A stretch of 33,223 nucleotides of DNA from Methanoregula sp. (GTDB lineage Archaea > Halobacteriota > Methanomicrobia > Methanomicrobiales > Methanospirillaceae): positions 1 through 33,223 of the forward strand of contig JAQTSH010000002.1 in assembly GCA_028711405.1 (NCBI GenBank), given 5' to 3'. The position numbers and the translations under genes are program-made. Below are positions 6,552-15,118 of the stretch, in pieces. The notes beneath the pieces are model-generated. The model saw nothing but the letters and a program-made list of their open reading frames with translations, was not told the origin of the DNA and did not search any database. The stretch's first letter is position 1. Each line of letters begins with the position of its first letter.

Positions 6552-8963
6552 TCAGGCACCGGATCCCGTCTCGTCTTCATCAGCCGGTTTCTTTACGCGC
6601 TTTTTTATCAAGTGGGCAGATGTGCGGGGAGGCTCCTCGCGTGACTGGACCTGGGCTGGAGGGGGTGTCGATACATCTGGTTGGCTCTTTTTAAGTTTCA
6701 ACCCGGCGCGGAGGAGGACTGAATCATTCGCCTGTGATGGCGACCGTTTCGGGATACCTTTTCCGGTAAAAATCTCATCGTTTGAATGCTTCATCTGATC
6801 TTTCAATGCAATCTGCGACTCTTGCAGGGCACTCTCAACGGGTGCTGCCGTGGAAATGATGAACGGATCCGATTTTTCCCCTTGTGCTGGTGCAGGTTCA
6901 GTGTCAGGGATCCGGGTGGGTGCCGGTTCTTCCAGGTTGTTCCGTTTCCTTGTGATAAGCACCGTTCTCTTCTCCGGTATATGCCTCTCGTCTGGTTTTG
7001 GGGCAACTGAAATGCCCGGGGATCTCGGTTCTGGGCGAACCAGTCTGTGGGGATCCATAGCCGGGGAGATGCCGGGAACGTGATGGGAGAGATCTTTTTT
7101 CACCTGGGGTTTCTTCTGCATGTGCCCGGAGATTGCCATCATCCGTTGTCGCTGTAACTCACTCTCAATCCGTAGCCTCTCCTGCTCCCGCTTCTTCAGG
7201 AGATCTTCCCGCGCACGCAGGGACGGATCTCCACCGTCCACCGGTCGTTTCGCGGGAGCCGGCTCCTGGCTTACCGGTGGTTTTGGCGGGATTGCCGGAG
7301 GAACGGCTGGTGCTTTTTCCGGAACGGTGTCCACTACCCTTCTCTCCTCCTTACTTACGACAAGGTGTCTCCGGGGTATCCGGGGCAGGGTGGTTGTAGA
7401 ACGGATTGTGGGAGCGCGTTCGCCCGGTGGTTGGGGTGCTGGCTTTTCCGCAGGTGGCACGGGTTGCACGATGACAGGTACGGCAATGTGTGGTTCGTCG
7501 GGAGCCGGTACTGACATCTCAAGGGGAGAGATTTCCTGACTGATCTCACGGTCGCGAGTCTCCCTGGTGCCAACAGGCGATTCTTGCATATCAGCCTGGC
7601 GGGTAATCTCTCCTGAACGCGCATCATCAAATCTGCCAACCGGGGATTTTTTTCCGGGAAGACTGATCATCGCATCCTTTCCGCCGGAGAACCTGTGTGC
7701 CGGAGGAGCATCTCCCGATGGCGTTTCGGACAATGCATCCGGCACATCAAAACCTTGATCTGAAGGGCGGCTCATCGGGAATCGGGAATCCCCGCGCAGG
7801 TTTGCGGAGTACTGTGTCCTGATCTCATTGAGCTCCGCAAGCCGGGGAATATTCTCAAGACCTGAGAGCATGACAATGATCGCGACATATTTTGTGTTCG
7901 TCACCGGGTAATCCCCGGATCGCGTCTCAAGACCGGCGATGCTCCGGTCGATCCATTTGCGTACGGTCATAAACCCCTTCATCGAGAGTTCATGGGAAGG
8001 ACCGGCAACAAGTACCAGTGCTTTTGCCGCGCTTGTGATATCACAGGGGGTTGAAACTTCATTGTAGATTGCCTGTTTTGCGAGCTCAACGATTCGGGAC
8101 GCTTTCTTCTTATGTTCTTCGGCAAAGTAACTGACCGGGCGCCATCGGGAGAGGAACCCGAACGGGTGCTGGGGCAGGTGTTCCACGGCATAACCGATGG
8201 TGATAAACCCCATCCCTTTCATCGTGTTCAGCACTTCCCCGGAGTCCATCACGACTTCAGCAAGATCGATACCGCCGTCAGCTTTGAACTCCCCAGCCCG
8301 GAGGATCAGGCTGATTCGCCGGACAATGCCTTCGTTCAAGATCATTCGCGCGGCATCCTCCGGAGATATCTCCTGCCGCGCCTTCCCCAACCCGAAAAAG
8401 CTGGTACCGCCTTTTTCCCGTTTTACGAGATCAGCCCTGGCTGCACTGATCTTCTTTGACCAGGTCTCATTGTCGAAGAGGATCACCCCGTCCAGAAGCG
8501 GGGAGAGCATCTCTATGTCATCGGCAGCTTTTGCCGATCGCTTCTCTCCCTCTGACAGGCATGGCAGGGTAAACAGACCAAATATCGGTTCGACAATCGA
8601 GGCCCTGAGCGCAGTAACAATGTGCGGGGCAATATTTGCCATACTTCCGCCCAGTCCGCAACAGATGAAGATGGCATCAATCTCCCCGCTCTCGACATTT
8701 TGTATGCGCGCAATGATTTCACCGATGTCCACGGTTGCGGTCTGATCCAGATCGCCATTTGCATTCAAGGCACCCGCTTCGAGCGCCGGGAAATATACCT
8801 TTGCAGATTCCGGAAGATCCCCCAGCTTCGCTAATGTGTCTCCATCCACATCGATGGCAAGCGCCTGAACACATGCCACCCGGCTGCTCCGCCGGTCTGT
8901 GGTGTAAAGACTCGCAGCGATCCGGCAACCTGCCCCCCCCAGTCCTATAGCGAGTATCCGCAT
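6552..8963 (-). CDS. Non-canonical FtsZ/tubulin-like GTPase with a long disordered tail
   Basis: The 803-residue protein has an FtsZ/tubulin-type N-terminal domain (about 1-385) and a low-complexity tail. The T1 loop reads IGLGGAGCRI (6-15). The tubulin signature position reads ICCGLGGSMA (100-109) instead of GGGTG(S/T)G. The T7-like segment GGIDLAEVVMDSGEVL (230-245) keeps one acidic residue but has Gly for the usual Asn and Glu for the catalytic Asp. It is thus a divergent member, not the division FtsZ, and GTP hydrolysis may be altered. The tail (about 390-803) is rich in Pro, Glu, Arg and Lys and contains a predicted coiled coil (581-609: AREDLLKKREQERLRIE) and a basic C-terminus (LIKKRVKK). 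The gene is convergent with nrpR with no gap between stops. A role in membrane remodelling or as a filament scaffold is inference. Confidence 0.7.
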   Translation of the reverse strand: MRILAIGLGGAGCRIAASLYTTDRRSSRVACVQALAIDVDGDTLAKLGDLPESAKVYFPALEAGALNANGDLDQTATVDIGEIIARIQNVESGEIDAIFICCGLGGSMANIAPHIVTALRASIVEPIFGLFTLPCLSEGEKRSAKAADDIEMLSPLLDGVILFDNETWSKKISAARADLVKREKGGTSFFGLGKARQEISPEDAARMILNEGIVRRISLILRAGEFKADGGIDLAEVVMDSGEVLNTMKGMGFITIGYAVEHLPQHPFGFLSRWRPVSYFAEEHKKKASRIVELAKQAIYNEVSTPCDITSAAKALVLVAGPSHELSMKGFMTVRKWIDRSIAGLETRSGDYPVTNTKYVAIIVMLSGLENIPRLAELNEIRTQYSANLRGDSRFPMSRPSDQGFDVPDALSETPSGDAPPAHRFSGGKDAMISLPGKKSPVGRFDDARSGEITRQADMQESPVGTRETRDREISQEISPLEMSVPAPDEPHIAVPVIVQPVPPAEKPAPQPPGERAPTIRSTTTLPRIPRRHLVVSKEERRVVDTVPEKAPAVPPAIPPKPPVSQEPAPAKRPVDGGDPSLRAREDLLKKREQERLRIESELQRQRMMAISGHMQKKPQVKKDLSHHVPGISPAMDPHRLVRPEPRSPGISVAPKPDERHIPEKRTVLITRKRNNLEEPAPTRIPDTEPAPAQGEKSDPFIISTAAPVESALQESQIALKDQMKHSNDEIFTGKGIPKRSPSQANDSVLLRAGLKLKKSQPDVSTPPPAQVQSREEPPRTSAHLIKKRVKKPADEDETGSGA

Positions 8964-9371
8964 GAACCAATCCTTATCTGATATCCGATGGACTATCTGA
9001 ACTGTCTAATTTATCATTGCTCACCGGGATTCAATATCTTATAGGATAATTATGTCCCAAGAAAAAAAATGTTTATCACTAATTGGAATATAATTGGATA
9101 ACCTGGGTTCACGTATAAACTACCCGGTCTTCCACACTTGAGCAGGATCGTAAGGAGATTTCCGTTCCGGAAAAACGTTGAAGAACTGTTTTGGTCAGAG
9201 CTCAACATGGCAAGAGTTGTTTGACGGGGCGCACTCCCATGCCAGATGTGCCATCAATGACCCACTCATTGGAACGCCCGGAAAACGGCAAACAAGAATC
9301 GATTATATGCAGGAAAAAGCCTAAAACCCCGGATTCGGTTGTTAATCCGAGAGATCTTACTGCGTTCTCCC

Positions 9372-9402
9372 CCGATTAGAAATGTGGAATCGGATTTTTT
9401 TT
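9372..9402 (+). terminator. Intrinsic-type hairpin plus T8
   Basis: CCGATT (9372-9377) pairs with AATCGG (9388-9393) around a 10-base loop, followed by A and eight T (9395-9402). It stands 110 bases before mer and faces the same way, with no gene upstream of it on that strand. Confidence 0.5.
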
Positions 9403-9466
9403 GCAAAATCCTGATAAATCGGGTGGAATGCGTCCCGATTATCCGCCGGAATAAATGTAAATCATA

Positions 9467-9476
9467 ATTTATTTAA
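9467..9476 (+). promoter_or_regulatory. TATA box for mer
   Basis: The stretch AATTTATTTAAG before mer fits an archaeal TATA element. With the usual 25-base spacing the transcript would start near 9496, leaving just room for the GAGGTG Shine-Dalgarno at 9500-9505. Confidence 0.5.
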
Positions 9477-9513
9477 GCGCTGGGACGGTAATAGTCAATG
9501 AGGTGAACAAACC

Positions 9514-10503
9514 TTGACATATGGAATTGAATTTGTACCAGGAAATGTCAACGTAAAGCAAGTAGTTAACTTCTGTAAACTTGCTGAGTCAAAGGATATC
9601 GACTTTGCATGGATCACTAACCACTACAACAACCGCCACTGCTACCCGACTCTCGCTGCAATCGCGCAGGCAACATCGACCCTGAAAATGGGTCCGGGTA
9701 TCATGAATTCCTTTACCGACACGCCAGCAGCAATGGCATCGTTCTTCTGCACATTGAACGAAATTTCCGACGGGCGTGCAGTGCTCGGTATCGGACCCGG
9801 TGACCTGTCAACACTTCCGAAGCTCGCTATCGCGGGTGAGAAGCCGGTTGCCCGCCTTGAAGAGGCAGTCGTCCAGATCCGGAAACTCTGTGCCGGTGAA
9901 CAAGTGAACAAGTCCGGTATGAAGTTCTTCGACTACGATGGTGCGAAGTTGACCGGTGTCAACCTTCCCGACAAGAAGAAGGGCGTTCCAATCTACATCG
10001 GCGCACAGGGACCCAAGGTTCTTGAGCTTGCCGGAAAGGTTGGTGACGGTGCACTGATCAACGCATCCAACCCGAAGGACTTCCAGATCGCGATCCCGAT
10101 CATCAAGAAGGCAAGCGATGCTGCAGGCAAGAAGAACTTCGACGTTGGTGCATACACGGCAATGTCCATTGACCAGAGTGAGAAAAAGGCACGGAACGCA
10201 GCAAAGATTGTTGCCGCATTCATTGCAGCCGGTTCTCCGGAAGCACTGCTCACGCGCCACGGTCTCGACCTCGCCAATGTGGCAAAGATCAAGGCAGCGC
10301 TCGGCAAGTTCGACTTCAAGTCGGTTGGAGAACTCGTCGGAGACAAAGAGATTGATGCATTCACCATTGCAGGTACCCCTGAAATGGTCAAGGCAAAGTG
10401 TGCTGACCTGACAAAGGCTGGCGTCACCCAGATCATCTTTGGCTCACCACTCGGTCCCGACATGACCAACTCTATCCGCCTCCTCGGCAAGTACGTCGTA
10501 TAA
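9514..10503 (+). CDS. mer: 5,10-methylenetetrahydromethanopterin reductase (F420-dependent)
   Basis: Mer reduces methylene-H4MPT to methyl-H4MPT with reduced F420 in the cytoplasm, a central step of CO2 reduction to methane. The 329-residue protein begins MTYGIEFVPGNVNVKQV and has WITNHYNNRHCYPTLAAIAQ and AVLGIGPGD, typical of Mer within the bacterial-luciferase-like flavin/F420 family; length is normal. The start codon is TTG at 9514, supported by GAGGTG eight bases upstream and by the conserved N-terminus; no in-frame ATG is nearby. It stands alone, with its own promoter and a hairpin terminator. mtd, which makes its substrate, is 1.4 kb away on the other strand. Confidence 0.96.
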   Translation: MTYGIEFVPGNVNVKQVVNFCKLAESKDIDFAWITNHYNNRHCYPTLAAIAQATSTLKMGPGIMNSFTDTPAAMASFFCTLNEISDGRAVLGIGPGDLSTLPKLAIAGEKPVARLEEAVVQIRKLCAGEQVNKSGMKFFDYDGAKLTGVNLPDKKKGVPIYIGAQGPKVLELAGKVGDGALINASNPKDFQIAIPIIKKASDAAGKKNFDVGAYTAMSIDQSEKKARNAAKIVAAFIAAGSPEALLTRHGLDLANVAKIKAALGKFDFKSVGELVGDKEIDAFTIAGTPEMVKAKCADLTKAGVTQIIFGSPLGPDMTNSIRLLGKYVV

Positions 10504-10507
10504 TCCC

Positions 10508-10582
10508 GTATCCGATACCATACCGGATACAGCCTGATACGCCAACATTGCCTTGGCAGATAGAAAAAATTCCCTTTTTTTT
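10508..10582 (+). terminator. Terminator of mer
   Basis: GTATCCG (10508-10514) pairs with CGGATAC (10524-10530). A run of eight T follows at 10575-10582. Either element may end the mer transcript. Confidence 0.55.
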
Positions 10583-10792
10583 AAATGTTTACAATAGGAA
10601 GCAGAATCTATTACAGGACTGACGATCCCGGTCACCGGTCACGAAAGAACCATGTATGGTAATCCTTGACAAATGATGGGGATGGTCAACGGTGACAAAA
10701 TCCTCAACAGGTGATCCGCCATGCAGTACAAAGATCTTGAACAATGTCAACCGGATGGGACCGATGACAGATGCAAACGACTATGTTATCGG

Positions 10793-10801
10793 ATATTATA
10801 G
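10793..10801 (+). promoter_or_regulatory. TATA box for the GalT-like gene
   Basis: ATATTATAG lies about 25 bases before the ATG at 10820, so the mRNA is probably leaderless or nearly so. The 200 bases between the mer terminator and this box contain no supported gene. Confidence 0.5.
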
Positions 10802-10819
10802 TATGATCAAGGATTGGAA

Positions 10820-11749
10820 ATGTTTGCTGTTTCAGAAGTATCCATGGATAAGGGGTTATTGCAGCACAGGATGGAGCGTTTCACCGGTCTCCGGTGCAGG
10901 ATCAGCCCGGAACGACTGAAGCGACATATCGATCAGGTATTCTCTCTGCCAGAGAATCATGATGGCTGCCCGTTCTGCCGTGATCGCGTTTTTACCGAGA
11001 CCCCTACATTTTCGGACAATACCCGGATTATTCTTGGAGAAAGTGTCACATTTCCCAACCTGTTCCCGTTCGGGGAGTGGCATACGGTGACCGTGATCAC
11101 CGCCGCGCATCACGTAGAGACCTTTACGCACCAGCAAATGGTTGATGCCATCCGTGCACAAGCAGACGCGCTCCGGAGGGTTGATGGCTATCCCAGTATC
11201 AACTGGAACTTTCTTCCTTCAGCCGGTGCGAGTCTTGTCCACCCCCATATGCAGGCACTCTCTGACCGGTCTCCCCCGTTGATGATTGAACGTTACCGCG
11301 CGGCATGTCAATGCTACCGGAAGGATACCGGTGCAAGTTACTGGGATGCAGTCCGTGAGCAGGAGCGGGCATCGGATCGCTATCTCTTTGGGGATGAGAT
11401 CCTCTGGTCAGCACATGCCGTCCCGGTTGGGGAACGTGAAGTGAGGGGTTTATTCCCGTTTGGTTCAATTGATCAACTGGATACTTATGTGGATTCCCTT
11501 GTGGAGGGTATCCTGCGCGTCATTACCCTTTATAAAAAACTGGGAACGCATGCGTTCAACATGGCGATATTTTTTGATAAACCGGACGAGAACCAGGACT
11601 CGCGGGCATTCTGCTCGCTCATCTCCCGGATAAACCCTAATGCTTCATCGACCAGCGACTCTGCGTTCATGGAACGGATGCACCTTGAGCCGGTGATCCT
11701 GACGCTCCCGGAAGATCTGGGTCGGTACTACCGGAACGAATGCTGTTAA
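10820..11749 (+). CDS. Galactose-1-phosphate uridylyltransferase-like HIT-superfamily protein
   Basis: The 309-residue protein (ATG 10820; a TTG six bases earlier is possible) has a CPFC zinc-binding pair (C50, C53) and the nucleotidyl-transfer motif HPHMQ (141-145) in the context LPSAGASLVHPHMQ, as in GalT. GalT enzymes move UMP between UDP-glucose and galactose 1-phosphate through a histidine intermediate. The fold and both motifs are clear, but no other sugar-nucleotide gene is nearby. A different nucleotidyl- or phosphorylase-type substrate is therefore possible, and no symbol is given. The gene converges on mtd. Confidence 0.75.
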   Translation: MFAVSEVSMDKGLLQHRMERFTGLRCRISPERLKRHIDQVFSLPENHDGCPFCRDRVFTETPTFSDNTRIILGESVTFPNLFPFGEWHTVTVITAAHHVETFTHQQMVDAIRAQADALRRVDGYPSINWNFLPSAGASLVHPHMQALSDRSPPLMIERYRAACQCYRKDTGASYWDAVREQERASDRYLFGDEILWSAHAVPVGEREVRGLFPFGSIDQLDTYVDSLVEGILRVITLYKKLGTHAFNMAIFFDKPDENQDSRAFCSLISRINPNASSTSDSAFMERMHLEPVILTLPEDLGRYYRNECC

Positions 11750-11920
11750 CCGATAATAAAACACTATAATGTGCGCATCAGGTAGAATGCATTGAAAATC
11801 GGTTTGCGAATTTTCATATTAATCCCCTTCCATTGTGCGCCCGCATCCCGAAAAGTAGCTGTGCGCGTCAAATGGCGACATGCCTTGGGAAAACTGTTCA
11901 AAAAATAAAAAGGGAATAAT

Positions 11921-12760
11921 TTACTCTGGCTTGCTCATCAGTTTCACTTTGGAAACAATGGTGCCGTCTTTCTTGTGGGGCTTTCTGATGATACCGTCGC
12001 CAGCCTTCTCAATCTCACGGGCTTCGTCGCAGAGCACTGCTGCTGCCCGCATCATTTCGTGAGCGCTCGTGACGATTGGGACGTATTTCTCCCATTCCTT
12101 CGTCATGAAACAACCCTTGACGTTCACCATGGCGACTGCCGATGCAATCTCGTATGCTGCGCGTGCTTTGGACATCGCGTAGGCATTGGTGAATTCTCCA
12201 TCAATTGCCTTCTCGGCGGTCATGATGATCTTCGGGAGTTCGAGCTCTGCGCCCTTCTTGCCCGCTTTCACCTGGTCGATTACCTTGTCAAGGGCAAGCT
12301 GGAGCTTGCGGAATGCACCGGTGAGTGCAAGGACTTTGACGAGGTTTCCGTTGTAGTCTGCCATCTCGATGGGGTCGAGGAACTCACGGCGTGCACCAAT
12401 CATGGAGTCTGCCTTCATGATGATGTATCCGAACTGGCTGGTCTTGACACCTTCCCATTCCTTCTTGGTCGTTACATCATCGGTGATGATGACAACGGGG
12501 ATGCCTGCGGCAGCGAGTTCCTGGCGTGCATCGGTTGGTCCGGGAAGAACGCCGTTCGGGGAGACTACGATACAGAAGTCTGGTTTCCATGCCTTCATGT
12601 TGGAGACAACGCGGTCAACGTCTGCCTTCTCGAGCTTTGTCCCGCTGGTCGCCATGAATGTCTGCATGTCTTCACGGTCTGCTCTCTCATCGAGGAGCAG
12701 TTCGGTCATTACACCGCTTGCAATGTTGCCCAACTTGGCAACTCCTACTTTCACAACCAT
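11921..12760 (-). CDS. mtd: F420-dependent methylenetetrahydromethanopterin dehydrogenase
   Basis: Mtd reversibly interconverts methenyl- and methylene-H4MPT using F420, the step just before Mer. The 279-residue protein begins MVVKVGVAKLGNIASGVMTE and carries SPNGVLPGPTDARQELAAAG and ADSMIGARREFLDP, hallmarks of Mtd; length is as usual. GAGGTGA lies eight bases before the ATG, and a strong TATA box is 50 bases upstream. A T-rich stretch after the stop probably terminates the transcript. It is divergent from tfx. Confidence 0.97.
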   Translation of the reverse strand: MVVKVGVAKLGNIASGVMTELLLDERADREDMQTFMATSGTKLEKADVDRVVSNMKAWKPDFCIVVSPNGVLPGPTDARQELAAAGIPVVIITDDVTTKKEWEGVKTSQFGYIIMKADSMIGARREFLDPIEMADYNGNLVKVLALTGAFRKLQLALDKVIDQVKAGKKGAELELPKIIMTAEKAIDGEFTNAYAMSKARAAYEIASAVAMVNVKGCFMTKEWEKYVPIVTSAHEMMRAAAVLCDEAREIEKAGDGIIRKPHKKDGTIVSKVKLMSKPE

Positions 12761-12810
12761 TGAAATTTCACCTCAATTTTTTTTATAACACGTTACTATG
12801 ACCCGGAGTT

Positions 12811-12818
12811 CATATAAA
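12811..12818 (-). promoter_or_regulatory. TATA box for mtd
   Basis: On the minus strand the sequence reads TTTATATG, close to the archaeal consensus. Transcription would start near 12786, giving a leader of about 25 bases that includes the Shine-Dalgarno. Confidence 0.6.
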
Positions 12819-12926
12819 CATTTTGAAATTGATTTTATCGTCGGAAAATAAACTCCTGAACTTCGGACTTCCGGCACATATGCTTGTGTCATCATTCGTG
12901 GTCGGAGTCTGGGTTAACAAAAAGTG

Positions 12927-12934
12927 TTTAAATT
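12927..12934 (+). promoter_or_regulatory. TATA box for the Tfx-like gene
   Basis: TTTAAATT is centred about 25 bases before the ATG at 12955, and no Shine-Dalgarno is present, which favours a leaderless mRNA starting at that ATG rather than at the in-frame ATG at 12946. Confidence 0.5.
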
Positions 12935-12954
12935 CCCGTGAATGAATGTATTGT

Positions 12955-13359
12955 ATGAAAGATGGGTTGCTCACCGATCGGCAGATGGAAGTACTTCGCT
13001 ATCGTAAACAAGGAATGACCCAGCAGCAGATCGCTGATATCATCCAGACTTCAAAGGCAAATGTCTGCACTATAGAAAAATCTGCGATGGAAAATATCCG
13101 GCGGGCACGCGAGACACTGACTTTCCTCTATACACTTGATGCCACGCCACTCTGCAATATTCCTTCAGGAACGGATCTGTTCGATGTCCCTACGATGATT
13201 TTTGCCGAAGCGGAGAAGACAAATATCAAAGTGAAGTACGATACGATCTCACTGATTAACCTGATGCGCGAATCGCGCCCCCAGGCATGCTCGGCTCGTC
13301 TTATCTGTGAAGACATTCAAGTATACCTCACCGAGAAAGGTGAATTGTATTTCGGATGA
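12955..13359 (+). CDS. Tfx family DNA-binding protein
   Basis: The 134-residue protein begins MKDGLLTDRQMEVLRYRKQG and has a helix-turn-helix at about 7-45 (MTQQQIADIIQTSKANVCTI), the layout of Tfx. Tfx was described in Methanothermobacter as binding the promoter region of the molybdenum formylmethanofuran dehydrogenase operon. The C-terminal half (from about 60) carries VPTMIFAEAEKTNIKVKYDT, also family-like. It is divergent from mtd over a 194-base intergenic region that holds both promoters, so it might regulate mtd or itself (inference). No fmd/fwd genes are in the window. Confidence 0.85.
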   Translation: MKDGLLTDRQMEVLRYRKQGMTQQQIADIIQTSKANVCTIEKSAMENIRRARETLTFLYTLDATPLCNIPSGTDLFDVPTMIFAEAEKTNIKVKYDTISLINLMRESRPQACSARLICEDIQVYLTEKGELYFG

Positions 13360-13484
13360 GAAGTGCCGTGCCGCACGGGCATTACTGCCCGCGATCTCGT
13401 TGGTAAACTGATGATATATCCGTATAACACAACCCGGCATAAGAATCGTGCGTTCGGTAGCGCGGTCTTGCCTCCAAAAAAGTG

Positions 13485-13498
13485 CCCCGGAAACCGGG
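13485..13498 (+). repeat. Short GC hairpin after tfx
   Basis: CCCGG-AAA-CCGGG forms a tight hairpin just upstream of the TATA box at 13504. No T-run follows, so its role as a terminator is uncertain. Confidence 0.3.
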
Positions 13499-13503
13499 CA
13501 TAC

Positions 13504-13511
13504 CTATATAT
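13504..13511 (+). promoter_or_regulatory. TATA box at the head of the gene-free region before rpl3
   Basis: CTATATAT is a strong archaeal TATA match. It predicts transcription from about 13533, some 565 bases before the rpl3 ATG and with no gene in between. Confidence 0.55.
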
Positions 13512-13532
13512 CCTGTTTTAATCAACATTTAA

Positions 13533-14035
13533 GGAAGCCGATATGAGGGTATCCCCGCATTACACAGATCAACGGGCAACAAATCCGGTCTGATCTTCTG
13601 CATTGCACCGGCGGGACTGTTCCAAAGACACTAAGGACAAAGGTTCTGCCGTGGGTATCTTCCGATTGGTGAACCCCGCCAGATGACGGGGGATACCGAG
13701 AAGGAGTTGTGATTCGTCACAACGAGCTGACAAAGTTGGATCTGACGATAGCGCATGGGTGGACGTCACAAACGACGAGCCCATTCCCCGGCGGGCATCG
13801 CGCACACCGGGGATGCGTCAATGTCAGGGTCTTCTTTCGCGAGACAGGTAACCCCGGGATATCCGGTGATGTGGTGAGAACCTCTCATCCCTGATCCCAG
13901 ATCGGGGCGATCAACCCGGCAGGAATACCGGCACGCGCATACGTGCTGCGGGTATTTCATGCATTGACGGTTGAAAGATCGTTCCGGATCGCGCGTTGGC
14001 TTTTAAGACAGCAGACATTTCGCTTCTGTCTCGGG
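13533..14035 (+). ncRNA. Candidate structured RNA or long structured leader upstream of rpl3
   Basis: No reading frame of protein-like content covers this stretch. Instead there are several compound hairpins: GGTATC 13654-13659/GATACC 13692-13697 enclosing CCCCG 13674-13678/CGGGG 13687-13691; GTTGTGA 13706-13712/TCACAAC 13717-13723 with a TTCG loop; CCCCGG 13786-13791/CCGGGG 13807-13812; TGAGA/TCTCA at 13875-13887; AATACC 13924-13929/GGTATT 13951-13956 enclosing GCACG/CGTGC; and GACAG 14007-14011/CTGTC 14026-14030. I looked for signatures of RNase P RNA and SRP RNA and did not find them. It could be an independent RNA or the ribosomal operon leader. The 3' end is a guess. Confidence 0.4.
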
Positions 14036-14098
14036 TTAATCGCAATTCGTGTCGAAGTAAGAATCCCTTACACGAATAACAGAAGGATTGATTGACAC

Positions 14099-15112
14099 AT
14101 GCCAAAGATAAACAGACCACGCCGAGGCTCACTTGCATTCAGCCCACGGAAGCGTGCAAAGAGTCCCATACCCAAATACCAGTCCTGGCCCGTGTACACT
14201 GGCGCACCAGTGCTCCAGGGGTTTGCCGGCTACAAAGTGGGGATGACGCATGTTATCATGGTGGATGACCACAAGGACAGCCCGACCGAAGGCAAAGAGA
14301 TCATGGTCCCGGTGACCATCATCGAGATCCCAACTATGAAAATTGCCGCCATCCGCGCGTATGCCTGTGATACCTACGGGAAACACGCATTCACTGAATG
14401 CTGGGCAGACCAGCTTGATAGTGTGCTCTTCCGCAGGATCACGACCCCTGGTGACTATGACCGTGAGGTCGCAAAGAAGAAGTTTGCTGATGCAGTTGCC
14501 GCTGGAATGGTCGCGGAGATTTATGCTCTTGCGTATACGCAACCGGCAATCATCAGCGGTGTACCCAAAAAGGTCCCTGACCTTATGGAGATCAAAATCT
14601 CTGGAGGGGACATAAAAAAACAGTTTGAATTTGCCCAAAGCGTCCTCGGAAAAGAGATCAAGCTGGACAATACCATCCAGACGGGTGCATATGCCGATAT
14701 CACCGCGATCACTACGGGAAAAGGCACACAGGGACCGGTCAAGCGCTGGGGTGTCATGCTCCGCAAGCGCAAGCACTCGGTTGGCGGAAAAGAACGCCAT
14801 GTAGGAACCCTTGGACCCTGGAACCCGCACCACGTACGGTGGCAGGTGCCCCAGAGTGGTCAGATGGGTTACCAGCAGCGCACTGAATTCAACAAACGCG
14901 TCCTTGCGATTGGTGAGAACGGTGCTGAGATCACCCCGAAAGGTGGTTTCCTCCATTATGGTGTCTTAAAGAACCCGTATGTGGTAATCAAAGGGTCCAT
15001 TCCCGGACCTGTAAAGAGACTCGTGAGGATACGCCCGGCAATCCGCCAGGGAGAACACGTCATCAGGGTACCTGCAATCCAGTTCCTGAGCGTCCAGAGT
15101 AAACAGGGGTGA
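14099..15112 (+). CDS. rpl3: Ribosomal protein uL3
   Basis: The 337-residue protein is full length for archaeal uL3. It begins MPKINRPRRGSLAFSPRKRA and has AGYKVGMTHVIM and the extension near KRKHSVGGKERHVGTLGPW that reaches towards the peptidyl transferase centre. It is the first gene of the ribosomal cluster. A weak AAGGA lies about 12 bases before the ATG. Possible promoters are the TATA box at 13504 or a weaker CTTTTAAG near 14000. Confidence 0.97.
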   Translation: MPKINRPRRGSLAFSPRKRAKSPIPKYQSWPVYTGAPVLQGFAGYKVGMTHVIMVDDHKDSPTEGKEIMVPVTIIEIPTMKIAAIRAYACDTYGKHAFTECWADQLDSVLFRRITTPGDYDREVAKKKFADAVAAGMVAEIYALAYTQPAIISGVPKKVPDLMEIKISGGDIKKQFEFAQSVLGKEIKLDNTIQTGAYADITAITTGKGTQGPVKRWGVMLRKRKHSVGGKERHVGTLGPWNPHHVRWQVPQSGQMGYQQRTEFNKRVLAIGENGAEITPKGGFLHYGVLKNPYVVIKGSIPGPVKRLVRIRPAIRQGEHVIRVPAIQFLSVQSKQG

Positions 15113-15118
15113 CGAAAG

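Larger units (their letters stand above)
8964..9513. other. Intergenic region between the FtsZ-like gene and mer, with a possible small RNA
   Basis: The left part holds AT-rich promoter-like sequence for the minus-strand FtsZ-like gene. In the middle, GTATAAAC at about 9112-9120 could be a plus-strand TATA box. A hairpin with T-run at 9372-9402 would end a transcript of about 260 bases. A 62-codon TTG-start frame at 9191-9379 has no family-like content and is not called. An additional inverted repeat, CGGATT/AATCCG, lies near 9334-9353. The mer promoter occupies the right end. Confidence 0.4.

Noticed and set aside
9191..9379. 62-codon TTG-start frame upstream of mer
   Set aside because: No Shine-Dalgarno, no family-like segments, and it runs into the hairpin terminator.
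10692..10919. 75-codon frame before the GalT-like gene
   Set aside because: It overlaps the true gene in another frame and lacks protein-like composition.
11975..12763. 262-codon plus-strand frame antisense to mtd
   Set aside because: It is a shadow of mtd with unnatural Cys/His content.
13533..14035. RNase P RNA or SRP RNA
   Set aside because: The conserved GGAGGAAAGTCC-like and GGAAG...AGCAG-like signatures were not found on either strand, so the RNA is left unassigned.
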